Shown here piece after piece: positions 54,489 through 63,383 of a stretch of 64,000 bases of DNA (positions within the stretch are counted from its first letter, which is position 1; each line of letters begins with the position of its first letter). The notes below the pieces were generated by a model, which searched no databases, had not been told where the DNA came from, and saw nothing but the letters and a program-made list of their open reading frames with translations. Source of the stretch: Clostridia bacterium (GTDB lineage: Bacteria > Bacillota > Clostridia > Oscillospirales > Acutalibacteraceae); assembly GCA_017621885.1 (NCBI GenBank), contig JAGASD010000006.1:1-64000 (forward strand). Direction: 5' to 3'. Made by a program: the position numbers and the translations under genes.

Positions 54489-56489
54489 TTATGAAATATC
54501 AGCAAGGTCAAGGTAGAGATGACCGTTTTCTGCAATATAATCTTTTCTGTCCTGAAGGTTATCACCAAGGAACAATTCAAATTTCTCGGAAATAATATCC
54601 TGCACGTCATCAGGCTCAACTTTAATAAGTCTGCGTGTTTTGGGATTCATAGTTGTGAGCCACATCATATCCGCGTCATTTTCACCAAGACCCTTTGAGC
54701 GCTGAATTGTATATTTAGCATTACCGATTTCATTAAGAGCATCAATTTTTTCTTTTTCGGTATAAGCAAACCAGGTTTCGCCCTTTGAAGTAATTTCATA
54801 AAGGGGTGATTCTGCAATAAACACCTTGCCCTCATTAATAAGCGTAGGCATAAGACGGTAGATCATAGTGAGAATAAGCGTTCTGATATGAAAACCGTCA
54901 ACATCCGCGTCGGTACAAATAATAACCTTATTCCAACGGAGGTTGTCAAGATTAAACAATGATAACTCTTTGTTTGATTTTGAAGAAACCTCAACACCGC
55001 AGCCAAGAACCTTGATTAAATCAACTATAATTTCACTTTTAAAAATACGGTTATAATCACATTTAAGGCAGTTAAGGATTTTACCTCTTACGGGAATAAC
55101 AGCCTGGAAAGCAGAATCCCTCGCCTGCTTACAAGCACCCAATGCAGAGTCACCCTCAACAATGAATATTTCACGCTCATTTTTATCTTTACTGCGACAA
55201 TCAACGAATTTTTCAACTCTGCTTGTCATATCATTAGATGTAGCAAGAGTTTTCTTGAGATTGAGCCTTGTAGTTTCCGCTTTAACGCGGGAACGCATAT
55301 TTATAAGCACCTGCTCACAAAGCTTATCTGCATCAAGCTTGTTTTCAATAAAATAAATCTCAAGCTGATGCTTTATAAACTCGGTCATTGCTTCCTGAAT
55401 AAATTTATTAGTGATGGCTTTCTTCGTCTGATTTTCGTAGGAGGTTTGTGTTGAGAAGGAGGAAACAACAAAAACCAGACAATCTTCAACATCCTGAAAA
55501 CTGATTTTAGAGTCAGTTTTAAGATATTTACTGTTCTGTTTAAGGTAAGCGTCAATCTGCGCTACAAATGCACTTTTTGCAGCCTTCTCGGGTGAACCGC
55601 CGTGCTCAAGAAAGCTCGAATTATGGTAATACTCCTTCAACTGCTTTTTATTTGAAAAGCAAAGAGCCATATTCATTTTGAGCTTATACTCAGGCTTATC
55701 CTCTCTGTCGCGACCCTTACGGTCTGCCTGCCAGAACTGAACGCTTGTTAAACCGTCATTACCGACAAATTCCTTAACGTAGTCAACAATTCCGTTTTCG
55801 TACATATATTCAAAGGTTTCAAACTTTGTTTCCGTAAGCTGGTTTTTAAGAATGAATTTTATACCTGCATTAACAACAGATTGCCTTTTAAGAATATCCT
55901 GATAAAACTCAAGCGGAATATTAATGTCGGTAAAAACCTTCATATCGGGACGCCATTTTATGCGTGAACCCGTATCTTTTTTTTCATACGGTGTTTTTTT
56001 CATATCACCGTTTATTTTACCCGCCTTGAATTTCAACTCGTAACAAAATCCGCCGGTATGAATTTCCGCCTCCATATACTCGGATGCGTACTGAGTTGCA
56101 CAAAGGCCGAGACCGTTAAGACCCAGAGAATATTCGTAGCTGCCGCCATCGTTTGTATCATACTTACCGCCTGCGTAAAGGTCGCAGAAAACAAGCTCCC
56201 AGTTATAGCATTTTTCGCGGTTATTGTAGTCAACGGGAATACCTCGACCAAAATCCTGAACTTCTACAGATTGGTCAAGAAAGCGAGTAACGATAATTTT
56301 TTTACCGTGGCCCTCACGGGCTTCGTCAATGGAGTTTGAAATAATTTCAAAAACCGAATGCTCACAACCCTCAAGACCGTCCGACCCGAAAATAACTGCA
56401 GGACGCTTACGGACTCTGTCGGCACCTTTTAACTTTTTAATACTTTCGTTACCGTATTCTTTCGGTGTATCTGTTTTTGCTTTCGCCAT
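54489..56489 (-). CDS. Type IIA topoisomerase subunit B (ParE/GyrB-like), divergent
   Basis: The 666-residue protein has a GHKL ATPase domain with FEIISNSIDEAREGHG (about 47-62; Glu and Asn of the ATP-Mg site), DFGRGIPVD (about 78-86) and a lid GLNGLGLCATQYAS where GyrB has GLHGVGASVVNALS. The TOPRIM domain has IVEGDSALG and TDADVDGFHIRTL, and SKGLGE follows. It supplies ATP-driven strand passage for the A subunit. The sequence is clearly off the main GyrB/ParE lines. It is first in the operon, with a promoter at 56540-56567. Confidence 0.88.
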   Translation of the reverse strand: MAKAKTDTPKEYGNESIKKLKGADRVRKRPAVIFGSDGLEGCEHSVFEIISNSIDEAREGHGKKIIVTRFLDQSVEVQDFGRGIPVDYNNREKCYNWELVFCDLYAGGKYDTNDGGSYEYSLGLNGLGLCATQYASEYMEAEIHTGGFCYELKFKAGKINGDMKKTPYEKKDTGSRIKWRPDMKVFTDINIPLEFYQDILKRQSVVNAGIKFILKNQLTETKFETFEYMYENGIVDYVKEFVGNDGLTSVQFWQADRKGRDREDKPEYKLKMNMALCFSNKKQLKEYYHNSSFLEHGGSPEKAAKSAFVAQIDAYLKQNSKYLKTDSKISFQDVEDCLVFVVSSFSTQTSYENQTKKAITNKFIQEAMTEFIKHQLEIYFIENKLDADKLCEQVLINMRSRVKAETTRLNLKKTLATSNDMTSRVEKFVDCRSKDKNEREIFIVEGDSALGACKQARDSAFQAVIPVRGKILNCLKCDYNRIFKSEIIVDLIKVLGCGVEVSSKSNKELSLFNLDNLRWNKVIICTDADVDGFHIRTLILTMIYRLMPTLINEGKVFIAESPLYEITSKGETWFAYTEKEKIDALNEIGNAKYTIQRSKGLGENDADMMWLTTMNPKTRRLIKVEPDDVQDIISEKFELFLGDNLQDRKDYIAENGHLYLDLADIS

Positions 56490-56539
56490 TTATTTACCTA
56501 TCCTTTCGGAATACAAAGTTTGGGTATTTTATCCTATTT

Positions 56540-56567
56540 ATTATACAATATATTGTGATTTAGTCAA
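56540..56567 (-). promoter_or_regulatory. Sigma-A promoter of the topoisomerase operon
   Basis: TTGACT (56562-56567), 16 nt, TATAAT (56540-56545) on minus, 50 nt upstream of the start. Confidence 0.75.
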
Positions 56568-56611
56568 GTAATTTCTTACCGACACTTATTCAAAGGGTGA
56601 TTTTTGGGACT

Positions 56612-57187
56612 ATGATGAACTATATCTGGGTAATAATGATTGTTTTTTCTTTTCTGTCTGCAATTGCCACAAAAAACATGAACAATCTTTCTTCTGCAGT
56701 TTTATCAAGCGGTTCATCTGCCGTGACCCTTGCACTGAAGCTATTGGGTATTATCTGTTTCTGGAACGGGCTTATACAGATTGCAGAAAAAAGCGGTTTG
56801 ACAAAAAAGCTTTGCAAATTGCTCTACCCTGTTTTAAAGCTTCTTTTTCCGACGTTAAAGGATGAAGAGGCGCTGGAAGCAATTGCAATGAATATGACCG
56901 CCAATCTTCTCGGTCTTGACAATGCCGCAACCCCTCTCGGTTTAAAGGCTATGAAAAGATTGAAGGATTTGTCGCCCCAAAATAATATTGCGGATGATAA
57001 TATGGTGCGTTTTGTTGTAATCAACACTGCGGCATTGCATATTGTTTCAACCACGGTTGCTCTTTTGAGACAGGAATACGGCAGTAATGCCCCGACAGAA
57101 ATCATATTTCCTGCAATATTAACTTCAATCATTGCTTTAAGCAGCGGAGTTTTTATGACTTTCATTTTGAAAAAGGTGTTCCGATGA
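56612..57187 (+). CDS. spmA: Spore maturation protein A
   Basis: The protein is 191 residues from ATG 56612; a GTG at 56597 would add five residues. It has TM segments and the signature FWNGLIQIAEKSGLTKKL, with MNMTANLLGLDNAATPLGLKAM, the nucleoside-recognition (Gate) domain typical of SpmA. It is needed with SpmB for spore-core dehydration and heat resistance. Its last codons overlap the spmB ATG by 4 nt. Confidence 0.93.
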   Translation: MMNYIWVIMIVFSFLSAIATKNMNNLSSAVLSSGSSAVTLALKLLGIICFWNGLIQIAEKSGLTKKLCKLLYPVLKLLFPTLKDEEALEAIAMNMTANLLGLDNAATPLGLKAMKRLKDLSPQNNIADDNMVRFVVINTAALHIVSTTVALLRQEYGSNAPTEIIFPAILTSIIALSSGVFMTFILKKVFR

Positions 57188-57705
57188 TAAAACTGAGCGA
57201 TTATATTATTCCAACCGTAATTATTTTAATTATAATTTACGGAATTTTTAAAGGCACCAATGTTTTTGATGAATTTATAAAAGGTGCAAAAAACGGATTT
57301 AAAATAGTTTATACAATTACACCTTCACTTATTGCTTTAATTTTTGCAATTGAACTTATGAAGGCATCGGGCGGACTCGATATTTTATGCTCGTTTTTAT
57401 CACCAATCACAAAGCTCTTAGGTATACCTCAGGAATTGACACCACTGACAATTCTGTCCCCCATATCGGGAAGCGGCTCCGTAGGAATGTTTGAACGAAT
57501 TTTAAAGGACAACGGGCCTGACGGATTTATAGGCAGATGCGCTTCAGTTATGATGGGTTCAACAGAAACAACCTTTTACACAATGACCTTGTATTACAGC
57601 TCGGTAAACATAAAAAAAACACGGCACACATTGCCGAGTGCTTTGTGTGCCGATTTTATAAGCTTTATACTTTCGCCAAAAATTGTAAAGTTATTTTTCA
57701 AATAG
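57184..57705 (+). CDS. spmB: Spore maturation protein B
   Basis: The 173-residue membrane protein has SDYIIPTVIILIIIYGIFK, then VFDEFIKGAKNGFK and SPISGSGSVGMFERILKDNGPD, all typical of SpmB. It forms a complex with SpmA in forespore development. Its ATGA overlap with spmA couples translation. It is convergent with radC, 3 nt away. Confidence 0.93.
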   Translation: MIKLSDYIIPTVIILIIIYGIFKGTNVFDEFIKGAKNGFKIVYTITPSLIALIFAIELMKASGGLDILCSFLSPITKLLGIPQELTPLTILSPISGSGSVGMFERILKDNGPDGFIGRCASVMMGSTETTFYTMTLYYSSVNIKKTRHTLPSALCADFISFILSPKIVKLFFK

Positions 57706-57708
57706 GAA

Positions 57709-58419
57709 TCAATAAAACATCTGTGTAAACATAGGGTCACTGCGCATAGAATATGCTCCGCCGTCAGAATCAACAATAATATGGTCAATAAGGTGAACAC
57801 CCAGTTTTCTGAACATAACACACAAGGAGCGTGTGGAATCAATATCCCCCGCTGATGGTTGACACGTGCTTTCAGGATGGTTATGAGCAACAAATGCCGA
57901 TGTAGCTTCACAGTCTATTACAGCTTGAACGGCCTTGCGGATATCTAAAACCGCTTCCGTTTTATCACCCTCGGAAATGAGAACAATTCTTTTAACACGC
58001 TTTGCCGCATCAAGACATACGAGAACAACTCTCTCATTACTTAAACCCAGAAGCTGACTTTTGGCAAGTTTCTTAAAATCATCAACACTTTTAAGGCTAA
58101 CCCTCCTGTCAACCCTTTGTGACGATGCACGCTTGATAATTTCACCAACGGTTGCAATTAAAACAGCAGTGTTTTCACCCACACCGTCAACCTTTAAAAG
58201 TCTTGGTATTTCAGTGCAAAAAACCTCTTGAAGTGAACCTGTTTCGCTCAAAAGTTCGTGAGCAATACCGTTCGTATCAGACCTCGGGACGGAATAGAAC
58301 AACAGCAGTTCAAGCAATCTGTGTTCAGAAAGATATCCGAAGCCATTATCCTCAACAGCCTTTTTCACCCTTTTACGGTGACCGGAATGTACATTGGATG
58401 ATTTATTATTCTTATCCAT
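57709..58419 (-). CDS. radC: RadC family JAB-domain protein
   Basis: The 236-residue protein has an N-terminal helix-hairpin-helix region (LLKVDGVGENTAVLI, about 75-89). A C-terminal JAB1/MPN domain has the zinc motif AHNHPESTCQPSAGDIDST (HxH...S..D). Although named for DNA repair, the role of RadC is unresolved. Normal length is about 220-230. It is downstream of metK by 3 nt and probably co-transcribed. Confidence 0.93.
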   Translation of the reverse strand: MDKNNKSSNVHSGHRKRVKKAVEDNGFGYLSEHRLLELLLFYSVPRSDTNGIAHELLSETGSLQEVFCTEIPRLLKVDGVGENTAVLIATVGEIIKRASSQRVDRRVSLKSVDDFKKLAKSQLLGLSNERVVLVCLDAAKRVKRIVLISEGDKTEAVLDIRKAVQAVIDCEATSAFVAHNHPESTCQPSAGDIDSTRSLCVMFRKLGVHLIDHIIVDSDGGAYSMRSDPMFTQMFY

Positions 58420-58422
58420 AAA

Positions 58423-59607
58423 TTACAGCTTTGCCGCCTTTTTAAGTGTTTCTGCCATATCAAGCTTTTCCCACGCAACGTCCAAATCGGTTCTGCCCAT
58501 ATGGCCGTACGCAGCAAGCTGTCTGTACTGGGGTTTTCTCAACTGAAGCTTATCAATGATTGCCGCGGGACGAAGGTCAAAGCATTCATCAACAAGAGCA
58601 TCGAGACGAGCATCAGAAATCTTACCCGTACCGAAGGTATCAACACGAACAGAAAGCGGACGCGCAACACCGATTGCATAGGCAAGCTGCACCTCACATT
58701 TTTCGGCAAGACCCGCAGCAACGATATTTTTAGCAACGTATCTTGCGGCATAGGCAGCGCTTCTGTCAACCTTTGTAGGGTCTTTACCTGAGAATGCACC
58801 ACCGCCGTGACGGGAGTATCCGCCGTATGTATCAACAATAATCTTTCTGCCTGTAAGACCGCTGTCACCTACAGGGCCGCCAATTACGAAATTACCCGTG
58901 GGGTTAACATAGAATTTTGTATCAGCGTCAAGATACTTTTCGGGAATGATGGGTTTAATAACGTTCTCAATAATATCTTTTCGAAGAGTTTCCATTTCAA
59001 TGGGATCGTGCTGTGATGAAACAACAACAGCCTCAACTCTTACGGGATTATCATTTTCATCGTATTCAATAGTAACCTGGCTTTTTCCGTCAGGACGAAG
59101 GTAAGGCAAAGCACCGTTCTTTCTCACTTCCGTAAGTCGAAGAGCGAGCTTATGAGCAAGCGAAATCGGCAAGGGCATCAATTCCTCTGTGTCATTGCAA
59201 GCAAAACCGAACATCATACCCTGATCGCCGGCACCGTGAAGATTGTATGCATCCTCTTCACCGCCTTTAAGCTCAAGGGATTTGTCAACACCCATAGCAA
59301 TATCGGGTGACTGCTTGTCAAGAGTTGTGAACACAGCACAGGTATTACCGTCAAAACCGTATTCGGGATTGTTAAACCCAATATCGCAAACGACCTCACG
59401 GATTATTGCAGGAATATCAACCTGAGCTTTAGTTGTAATTTCACCCATAACCATAACCATACCGGTTGTACAGGTAGTTTCGCAAGCTACTCTGGACATA
59501 CTGTCCTGCTCAAGCATAGCATCAAGTATGGCATCAGAAACCTGGTCACAAACCTTATCGGGATGACCTTCTGTAACAGATTCAGATGTAAAAAATCTTT
59601 TAGACAT
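58423..59607 (-). CDS. metK: S-adenosylmethionine synthetase
   Basis: The 394-residue enzyme makes SAM from methionine and [22 protein letters not shown] (about 8-26), [14 protein letters not shown] (about 116-129), [18 protein letters not shown] and [19 protein letters not shown] are all present. Length is normal. TTGGAGGATT precedes ATG 59607. No S-box or SAM-II riboswitch is seen in the short leader. SAM supply serves the two radical SAM enzymes and RlmA in this window, among many others. Confidence 0.97.
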   Translation of the reverse strand: MSKRFFTSESVTEGHPDKVCDQVSDAILDAMLEQDSMSRVACETTCTTGMVMVMGEITTKAQVDIPAIIREVVCDIGFNNPEYGFDGNTCAVFTTLDKQSPDIAMGVDKSLELKGGEEDAYNLHGAGDQGMMFGFACNDTEELMPLPISLAHKLALRLTEVRKNGALPYLRPDGKSQVTIEYDENDNPVRVEAVVVSSQHDPIEMETLRKDIIENVIKPIIPEKYLDADTKFYVNPTGNFVIGGPVGDSGLTGRKIIVDTYGGYSRHGGGAFSGKDPTKVDRSAAYAARYVAKNIVAAGLAEKCEVQLAYAIGVARPLSVRVDTFGTGKISDARLDALVDECFDLRPAAIIDKLQLRKPQYRQLAAYGHMGRTDLDVAWEKLDMAETLKKAAKL

Positions 59608-59651
59608 TTTTAATCCTCCAAAAAAACAATGTACACCAAATTAACAGAAAT

Positions 59652-59680
59652 ATTTTACACTAAAGATAAATTATTGTCAA
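59652..59680 (-). promoter_or_regulatory. Sigma-A promoter of metK-radC
   Basis: TTGACA (59675-59680), 17 nt, TAAAAT (59652-59657) on minus, 44 nt upstream of the start. Confidence 0.8.
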
Positions 59681-59750
59681 GTTGTGCCGTATTATATATT
59701 ACGCTCTAAATGTTAAATTTTCTTTAAAAAGTCGGTCATAAATGCAACAA

Positions 59751-59778
59751 AAAATGAGGGTGCTTCCACCCTCATTTT
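59751..59778 (-). terminator. Terminator of the mazF-like gene
   Basis: A 12-bp stem AAAATGAGGGTG / CACCCTCATTTT with a 4-nt loop. It contains the stop codon and ends in T on minus. Confidence 0.8.
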
Positions 59779-60116
59779 AAGCCTATACTGACCGAAAGAG
59801 CATCGTCAATCCTGCTCATATCAGTTTCAGGCAAATTACCCATTTTTTCTCTTAATCTTTTTTTATCAAGTGTTCTTATTTGCTCGAGCAAAACAACAGA
59901 ATCCTTTGAGAGCCCGCAAACCGATGCGTTAACGCATATATGAGTAGGCATTCTTGTCTTGAATTGCTGGCTTGTAATAGCTGCCGCAATAACCGTAGGA
60001 CTGTATTTATTGCCCACATCATTCTGCACAATAAGTACCGGACGAACTCCACCCTGCTCCGAACCTACAACGGGACTCAAATCGGCATAAAAAATATCGC
60101 CTCTTTTAATATTCAA
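59772..60116 (-). CDS. ndoA: MazF/EndoA-type mRNA interferase
   Basis: The protein is 114 residues from TTG 60116, 7 nt after GGAGAG. This start gives the family N-terminus [25 protein letters not shown] and the same length as B. subtilis NdoA (116). The open frame's 21 extra N-terminal codons are not conserved. [14 protein letters not shown] and [16 protein letters not shown] match the PemK/MazF fold, an endoribonuclease cutting mRNA at short U-rich sites. The antitoxin normally encoded just upstream is missing here: the 160-nt gap to the LRR gene has no open frame of the right kind. Confidence 0.92.
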   Translation of the reverse strand: MNIKRGDIFYADLSPVVGSEQGGVRPVLIVQNDVGNKYSPTVIAAAITSQQFKTRMPTHICVNASVCGLSKDSVVLLEQIRTLDKKRLREKMGNLPETDMSRIDDALSVSIGLK

Positions 60117-60192
60117 GTTATCACTCTCCGATATGAATTTTACAACCTTATTTTTGTCAAATAAGTTAAAAATAATCACATCGACGGAAAAA

Positions 60193-60233
60193 TAACCGTC
60201 AATACAGTATATACAGAATTTGTCCGACGGTTA
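60193..60233 (-). promoter_or_regulatory. Dyad ahead of mazF
   Basis: TAACCGTC / GACGGTTA arms 25 nt apart enclose two ATACAG direct repeats at a 9-nt period. On minus it is followed by TTATTTTT. It could be a terminator remnant or an operator. Confidence 0.4.
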
Positions 60234-60235
60234 AA

Positions 60236-60267
60236 AAATAAAAAGCAGTCGGGTAAAAACCGACTGC
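60236..60267 (-). terminator. Terminator of the LRR protein gene
   Basis: GCAGTCGG / CCGACTGC stem with a 7-nt loop, then TTTTTATTTTTT on minus. Confidence 0.8.
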
Positions 60268-60276
60268 ATTTCAAAT

Positions 60277-61290
60277 TTATTCAGTAATGGGTGCGGTACT
60301 GAGACCGAGGTTTTTAAGCGAGGTTTCAACATCTGAGCCTTGATAGCATTGTATTCTCAGATTGGGGTTGCAACCGCTGAAAACAGAAACACCGGGGATT
60401 ACGGTATCAGTATCTCTTATTATAACCTTTGTAAGTGATGTGCAGAGAGCAAAGCATGCCTGACCGAGACTTTTTGTGCCGTTATTAATATCAACAGTTG
60501 TAAGGGCTGAACAGCCTTCAAAAGCAGAAGTACCGATTGAATCAGCTATGGGAAGTGTTATTTTAGACAGCTTAACACAACCTTTGAAGGCTTTGTTGCC
60601 GATAGGAACATTGACCTCGCGATTAAGGAACGACACACTTGTAAGCTTTGTACAGCCTTCAAAAGCGGATTCACCGATAGATTTGATATGGCCGGGAATG
60701 GTAATTCTTTCAATGGCAGAATTTTTAAAGCAGTTTGCACCGATAGCCGTAACCTCTTTACCGCCGACCTTTGCAGGGATAATTACACTTGTTGACGTGC
60801 CGAAATAGCTGGTGAGAACACCTGCTGAGGTGATTGCAAACTCGCTGAACTGATTAACGCTGTTATCCTTAGTTTCCTCAGGCGTATCAATAACATTGGT
60901 TTCAATAACGGTTGAAGAAACCGGCTGGCCGCCGTTTTGAAGAAGCTGATTAATATCAACGATGTTACCGTTCTGGTCAACATAAACAACAGACGTGTTC
61001 GGCATAGGGTTGAGAAAATTGGAATTGGTTATAACGGGATTTGAAATGCTCACACCGGTACCGCTTACGCCTGTAGTAGATGCAAGGTTACTTGCGATCT
61101 GGTTAAGGTCTACCCACGATTCTGTAGGAGTAGGTGTACCGGGCAGGGTTGTAGGCTGAAGAGTGTAAACCGGCAACGTGGTCTGACTCTGCGTATCATC
61201 GGGCTTCTTTAAAAGTGCCATAACAAGCACCGATGCAGTAATTGCAATCGCAACCGCCAAGGCTATAATAACTTTTGTATTCTTCTTCAT
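60277..61290 (-). CDS. Membrane-anchored leucine-rich repeat (BspA-like) protein
   Basis: The protein is 337 residues from ATG 61290, with GAGG upstream; a longer frame lacks a ribosome site. One TM segment (about 7-28) anchors it to the membrane. A Pro/Thr-rich stalk and an Asn/Gln linker follow. From about 165 there are five or so LRR_5 repeats (IGANCFKNSAIERITIPGHI; IGESAFEGCTKLTSVSF; IGTSAFEGCSALTTVDI), ending in a capped repeat. Such repeats mediate adhesion. It is a single gene. Confidence 0.85.
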   Translation of the reverse strand: MKKNTKVIIALAVAIAITASVLVMALLKKPDDTQSQTTLPVYTLQPTTLPGTPTPTESWVDLNQIASNLASTTGVSGTGVSISNPVITNSNFLNPMPNTSVVYVDQNGNIVDINQLLQNGGQPVSSTVIETNVIDTPEETKDNSVNQFSEFAITSAGVLTSYFGTSTSVIIPAKVGGKEVTAIGANCFKNSAIERITIPGHIKSIGESAFEGCTKLTSVSFLNREVNVPIGNKAFKGCVKLSKITLPIADSIGTSAFEGCSALTTVDINNGTKSLGQACFALCTSLTKVIIRDTDTVIPGVSVFSGCNPNLRIQCYQGSDVETSLKNLGLSTAPITE

Positions 61291-61406
61291 TAATATGTAC
61301 CTCAAAAACATAAATAATCAACTTTCCGTTACATTATACAACAGAATTATTAAAAAGTACATACCAAATTTTGACTAATTCGTTAATTTTTGTCTTTTTA
61401 CGGCAT

Positions 61407-61422
61407 CTGTTTAATAAAACAG
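61407..61422 (+). promoter_or_regulatory. Possible operator upstream of the GH13 gene
   Basis: CTGTTTAATAAAACAG is a perfect 6-bp dyad with a 4-nt centre lying just before TTGTATAAT, 76 nt from the start codon. LacI-type or other repressors bind such sites. No regulator is adjacent. Confidence 0.4.
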
Positions 61423-61497
61423 TTGTATAATTATCAGTTGTAATTTTAAATATAATATGTTAAACTAATTTTAAATTTAAAGAAGTGAGGTTTTGTT

Positions 61498-63165
61498 ATG
61501 CAGAAATCATGGTATAAAGAAATGGCTGTGTATCAGGTGTGGCCCCGTTCATTCTGTGACGGTGACGGCGACGGTATAGGCGATCTTAAAGGTGTTTTAT
61601 CAAAGCTTGATTACATCAAAAGCCTCGGTGTTGACGCAATATGGTTTTCTCCCCTTTACAAATCCCCTCAGAAGGACTACGGCTACGACATTGCTGATTA
61701 CCGCAGCATTCAGCCCGAATACGGCACAATGGAGGATTTCAAGCTTGTTCTTGATGAAGCTCACAAACGCGGTTTAAGAGTTATTATGGACCTTGTTGTT
61801 AACCACACGTCCGACCAGCACGAATGGTTCAAAAAAAGTATTGAAGACCCCACAAGCAAATATCACAACTATTACCATTGGTACAAGGGTAAAGGCAAAC
61901 GCCGTCCCAATAACTGGATGTCAACCTTTGCAGGTCCTGCATGGGAATACAATGAAAAGCTTGATGAATACTACCTTCACCTTTTTGCTGTTGAACAGCC
62001 CGACCTTAATATGGATAACCCCGAGGTTCGTGAAGAGGTTAAGGATATTATGAGATTCTGGCTTGATATGGGTGTTGACGGCTTCCGTGAGGACGTTATT
62101 ACATTCATTTCAAAAAAAGAAGGTCTCCCCTCCAGTCCTTACTGGTTCCCCGTTGCAACAGGTATTGAAAAATATATGCACGGACCTCACCTTGACGAAT
62201 ATCTTCTTGAATTCAAAAACGACGTTCTTTCAAAATATGACTGTATGACAGTCGGCGAAGCACCCATGATGACAACCAAGAATGCACTTAAACACATCAA
62301 GGAAGGTCCCAACCAGCATCTTAATATGATGTTCCATTTTGAGCACATGGCTGCTGACTGCCTTTTCTACAGCTGGTTCAAAACAAAATTCAGCCTCAAA
62401 AGACTTAAAAAGGTTTTCTCAAGATGGCAGAAGGACCTTTACGGTCACGCATGGAACGCTCTTTACCTTGAAAACCATGACCAGCCTCGTGTTATCAACC
62501 GTTACGGCAACCCCAAATACCGTGTAGAAAGTGCAAAAATGCTTGCTGTTACATATATGTGTCAGTGCGGCACACCCTTTATTTATCAGGGTCAGGAAAT
62601 TGGTATGGTAAACTACCCCTTCACTGACATTAACCAGTACACAGACGTTTCAACAATCAACAACTACAATGTTGCAAAGAAAATTATGGGCGAAGAAAAA
62701 GCTCTTTCTCTTGCAAACTATGCATCACGCGATAACGCAAGAAGCGTTGTTCAATGGAGTGCAGAGAAAAACGCAGGCTTCACAACTGCAGATAAGCCCT
62801 GGTTTGTTGTTAACCCCAATTATAAGGAAATTAACGTTGAAGCTGCAGAAAAAGACCCTGACAGTATTCTTAATTTCTACCGCGCACTTATTAAGTTCAG
62901 AAAAGAAAATGAGCTTGTAATTTACGGTGACTATAAGGAGCATTACAAAAACAGCAAGGACCTTTATGTTTACGAAAGAAACTATGAAGGCAAACGCTTG
63001 CTTGTTGTAAACTCATTCAGCGAAAAACCCGTTAGCTTCACAGCACCCGCAGGCTTTGACCTTTCAAAAGGCAGATGCGCCCTTTCAAACTACAAAGACC
63101 CTGCAGTTTCAAACAACGGCTTCACAACAAAGCCCTACGAAACAAGAGTTTATATTTTTGAATAA
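61498..63165 (+). CDS. GH13 alpha-glucosidase (oligo-1,6-glucosidase type)
   Basis: The 555-residue cytosolic enzyme has the GH13 regions in order: DLVVNHTS (about 97-104), GFREDVITF with the nucleophile Asp (about 199), TVGEAPM with the acid/base Glu (about 252) and ENHDQPR with the third Asp (about 326). YQVWPRSFCDGDGDGIGDL near the N-terminus and GIGDLKGV are typical of the GH13_31 group. It cleaves alpha-1,6 or alpha-1,4 glucosides from isomaltose, panose or dextrin. AAGTGAGG precedes ATG 61498. It is a single gene. Confidence 0.93.
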   Translation: MQKSWYKEMAVYQVWPRSFCDGDGDGIGDLKGVLSKLDYIKSLGVDAIWFSPLYKSPQKDYGYDIADYRSIQPEYGTMEDFKLVLDEAHKRGLRVIMDLVVNHTSDQHEWFKKSIEDPTSKYHNYYHWYKGKGKRRPNNWMSTFAGPAWEYNEKLDEYYLHLFAVEQPDLNMDNPEVREEVKDIMRFWLDMGVDGFREDVITFISKKEGLPSSPYWFPVATGIEKYMHGPHLDEYLLEFKNDVLSKYDCMTVGEAPMMTTKNALKHIKEGPNQHLNMMFHFEHMAADCLFYSWFKTKFSLKRLKKVFSRWQKDLYGHAWNALYLENHDQPRVINRYGNPKYRVESAKMLAVTYMCQCGTPFIYQGQEIGMVNYPFTDINQYTDVSTINNYNVAKKIMGEEKALSLANYASRDNARSVVQWSAEKNAGFTTADKPWFVVNPNYKEINVEAAEKDPDSILNFYRALIKFRKENELVIYGDYKEHYKNSKDLYVYERNYEGKRLLVVNSFSEKPVSFTAPAGFDLSKGRCALSNYKDPAVSNNGFTTKPYETRVYIFE

Positions 63166-63176
63166 TAACACACATA

Positions 63177-63214
63177 AAAAGCGTAGTTACCGAATTAACG
63201 GTAGCTACGCTTTT
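63177..63214 (+). terminator. Terminator after the GH13 gene
   Basis: A 16-bp stem with one T-G pair (AAAAGCGTAGTTACCG / CGGTAGCTACGCTTTT) and a 6-nt loop. Confidence 0.8.
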
Positions 63215-63341
63215 GCTATTGTTCATAAATCATCTATGCACTCGCTTCTTAATTTTCCTTACAAGACCTTTAATTACTTTAGACTCTAACCAAACAGTTA
63301 TAATAATAGATGCTATTAAAATTAATTCCAATACCGAAACA

Positions 63342-63379
63342 AAAAAGCCTTCGGATATCGCTCTATCCAAAGACTTTTT
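63342..63379 (-). terminator. Terminator of the acyl-CoA synthetase gene
   Basis: AAAGTCTTTGGATA / TATCCGAAGGCTTT stem with wobble or mismatch positions on minus, followed by six T. Confidence 0.72.
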
Positions 63380-63383
63380 TCAT

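Noticed and set aside
59608-59700. SAM riboswitch ahead of metK
   Set aside because: The leader is only about 40 nt from a clear promoter and shows no S-box motifs.
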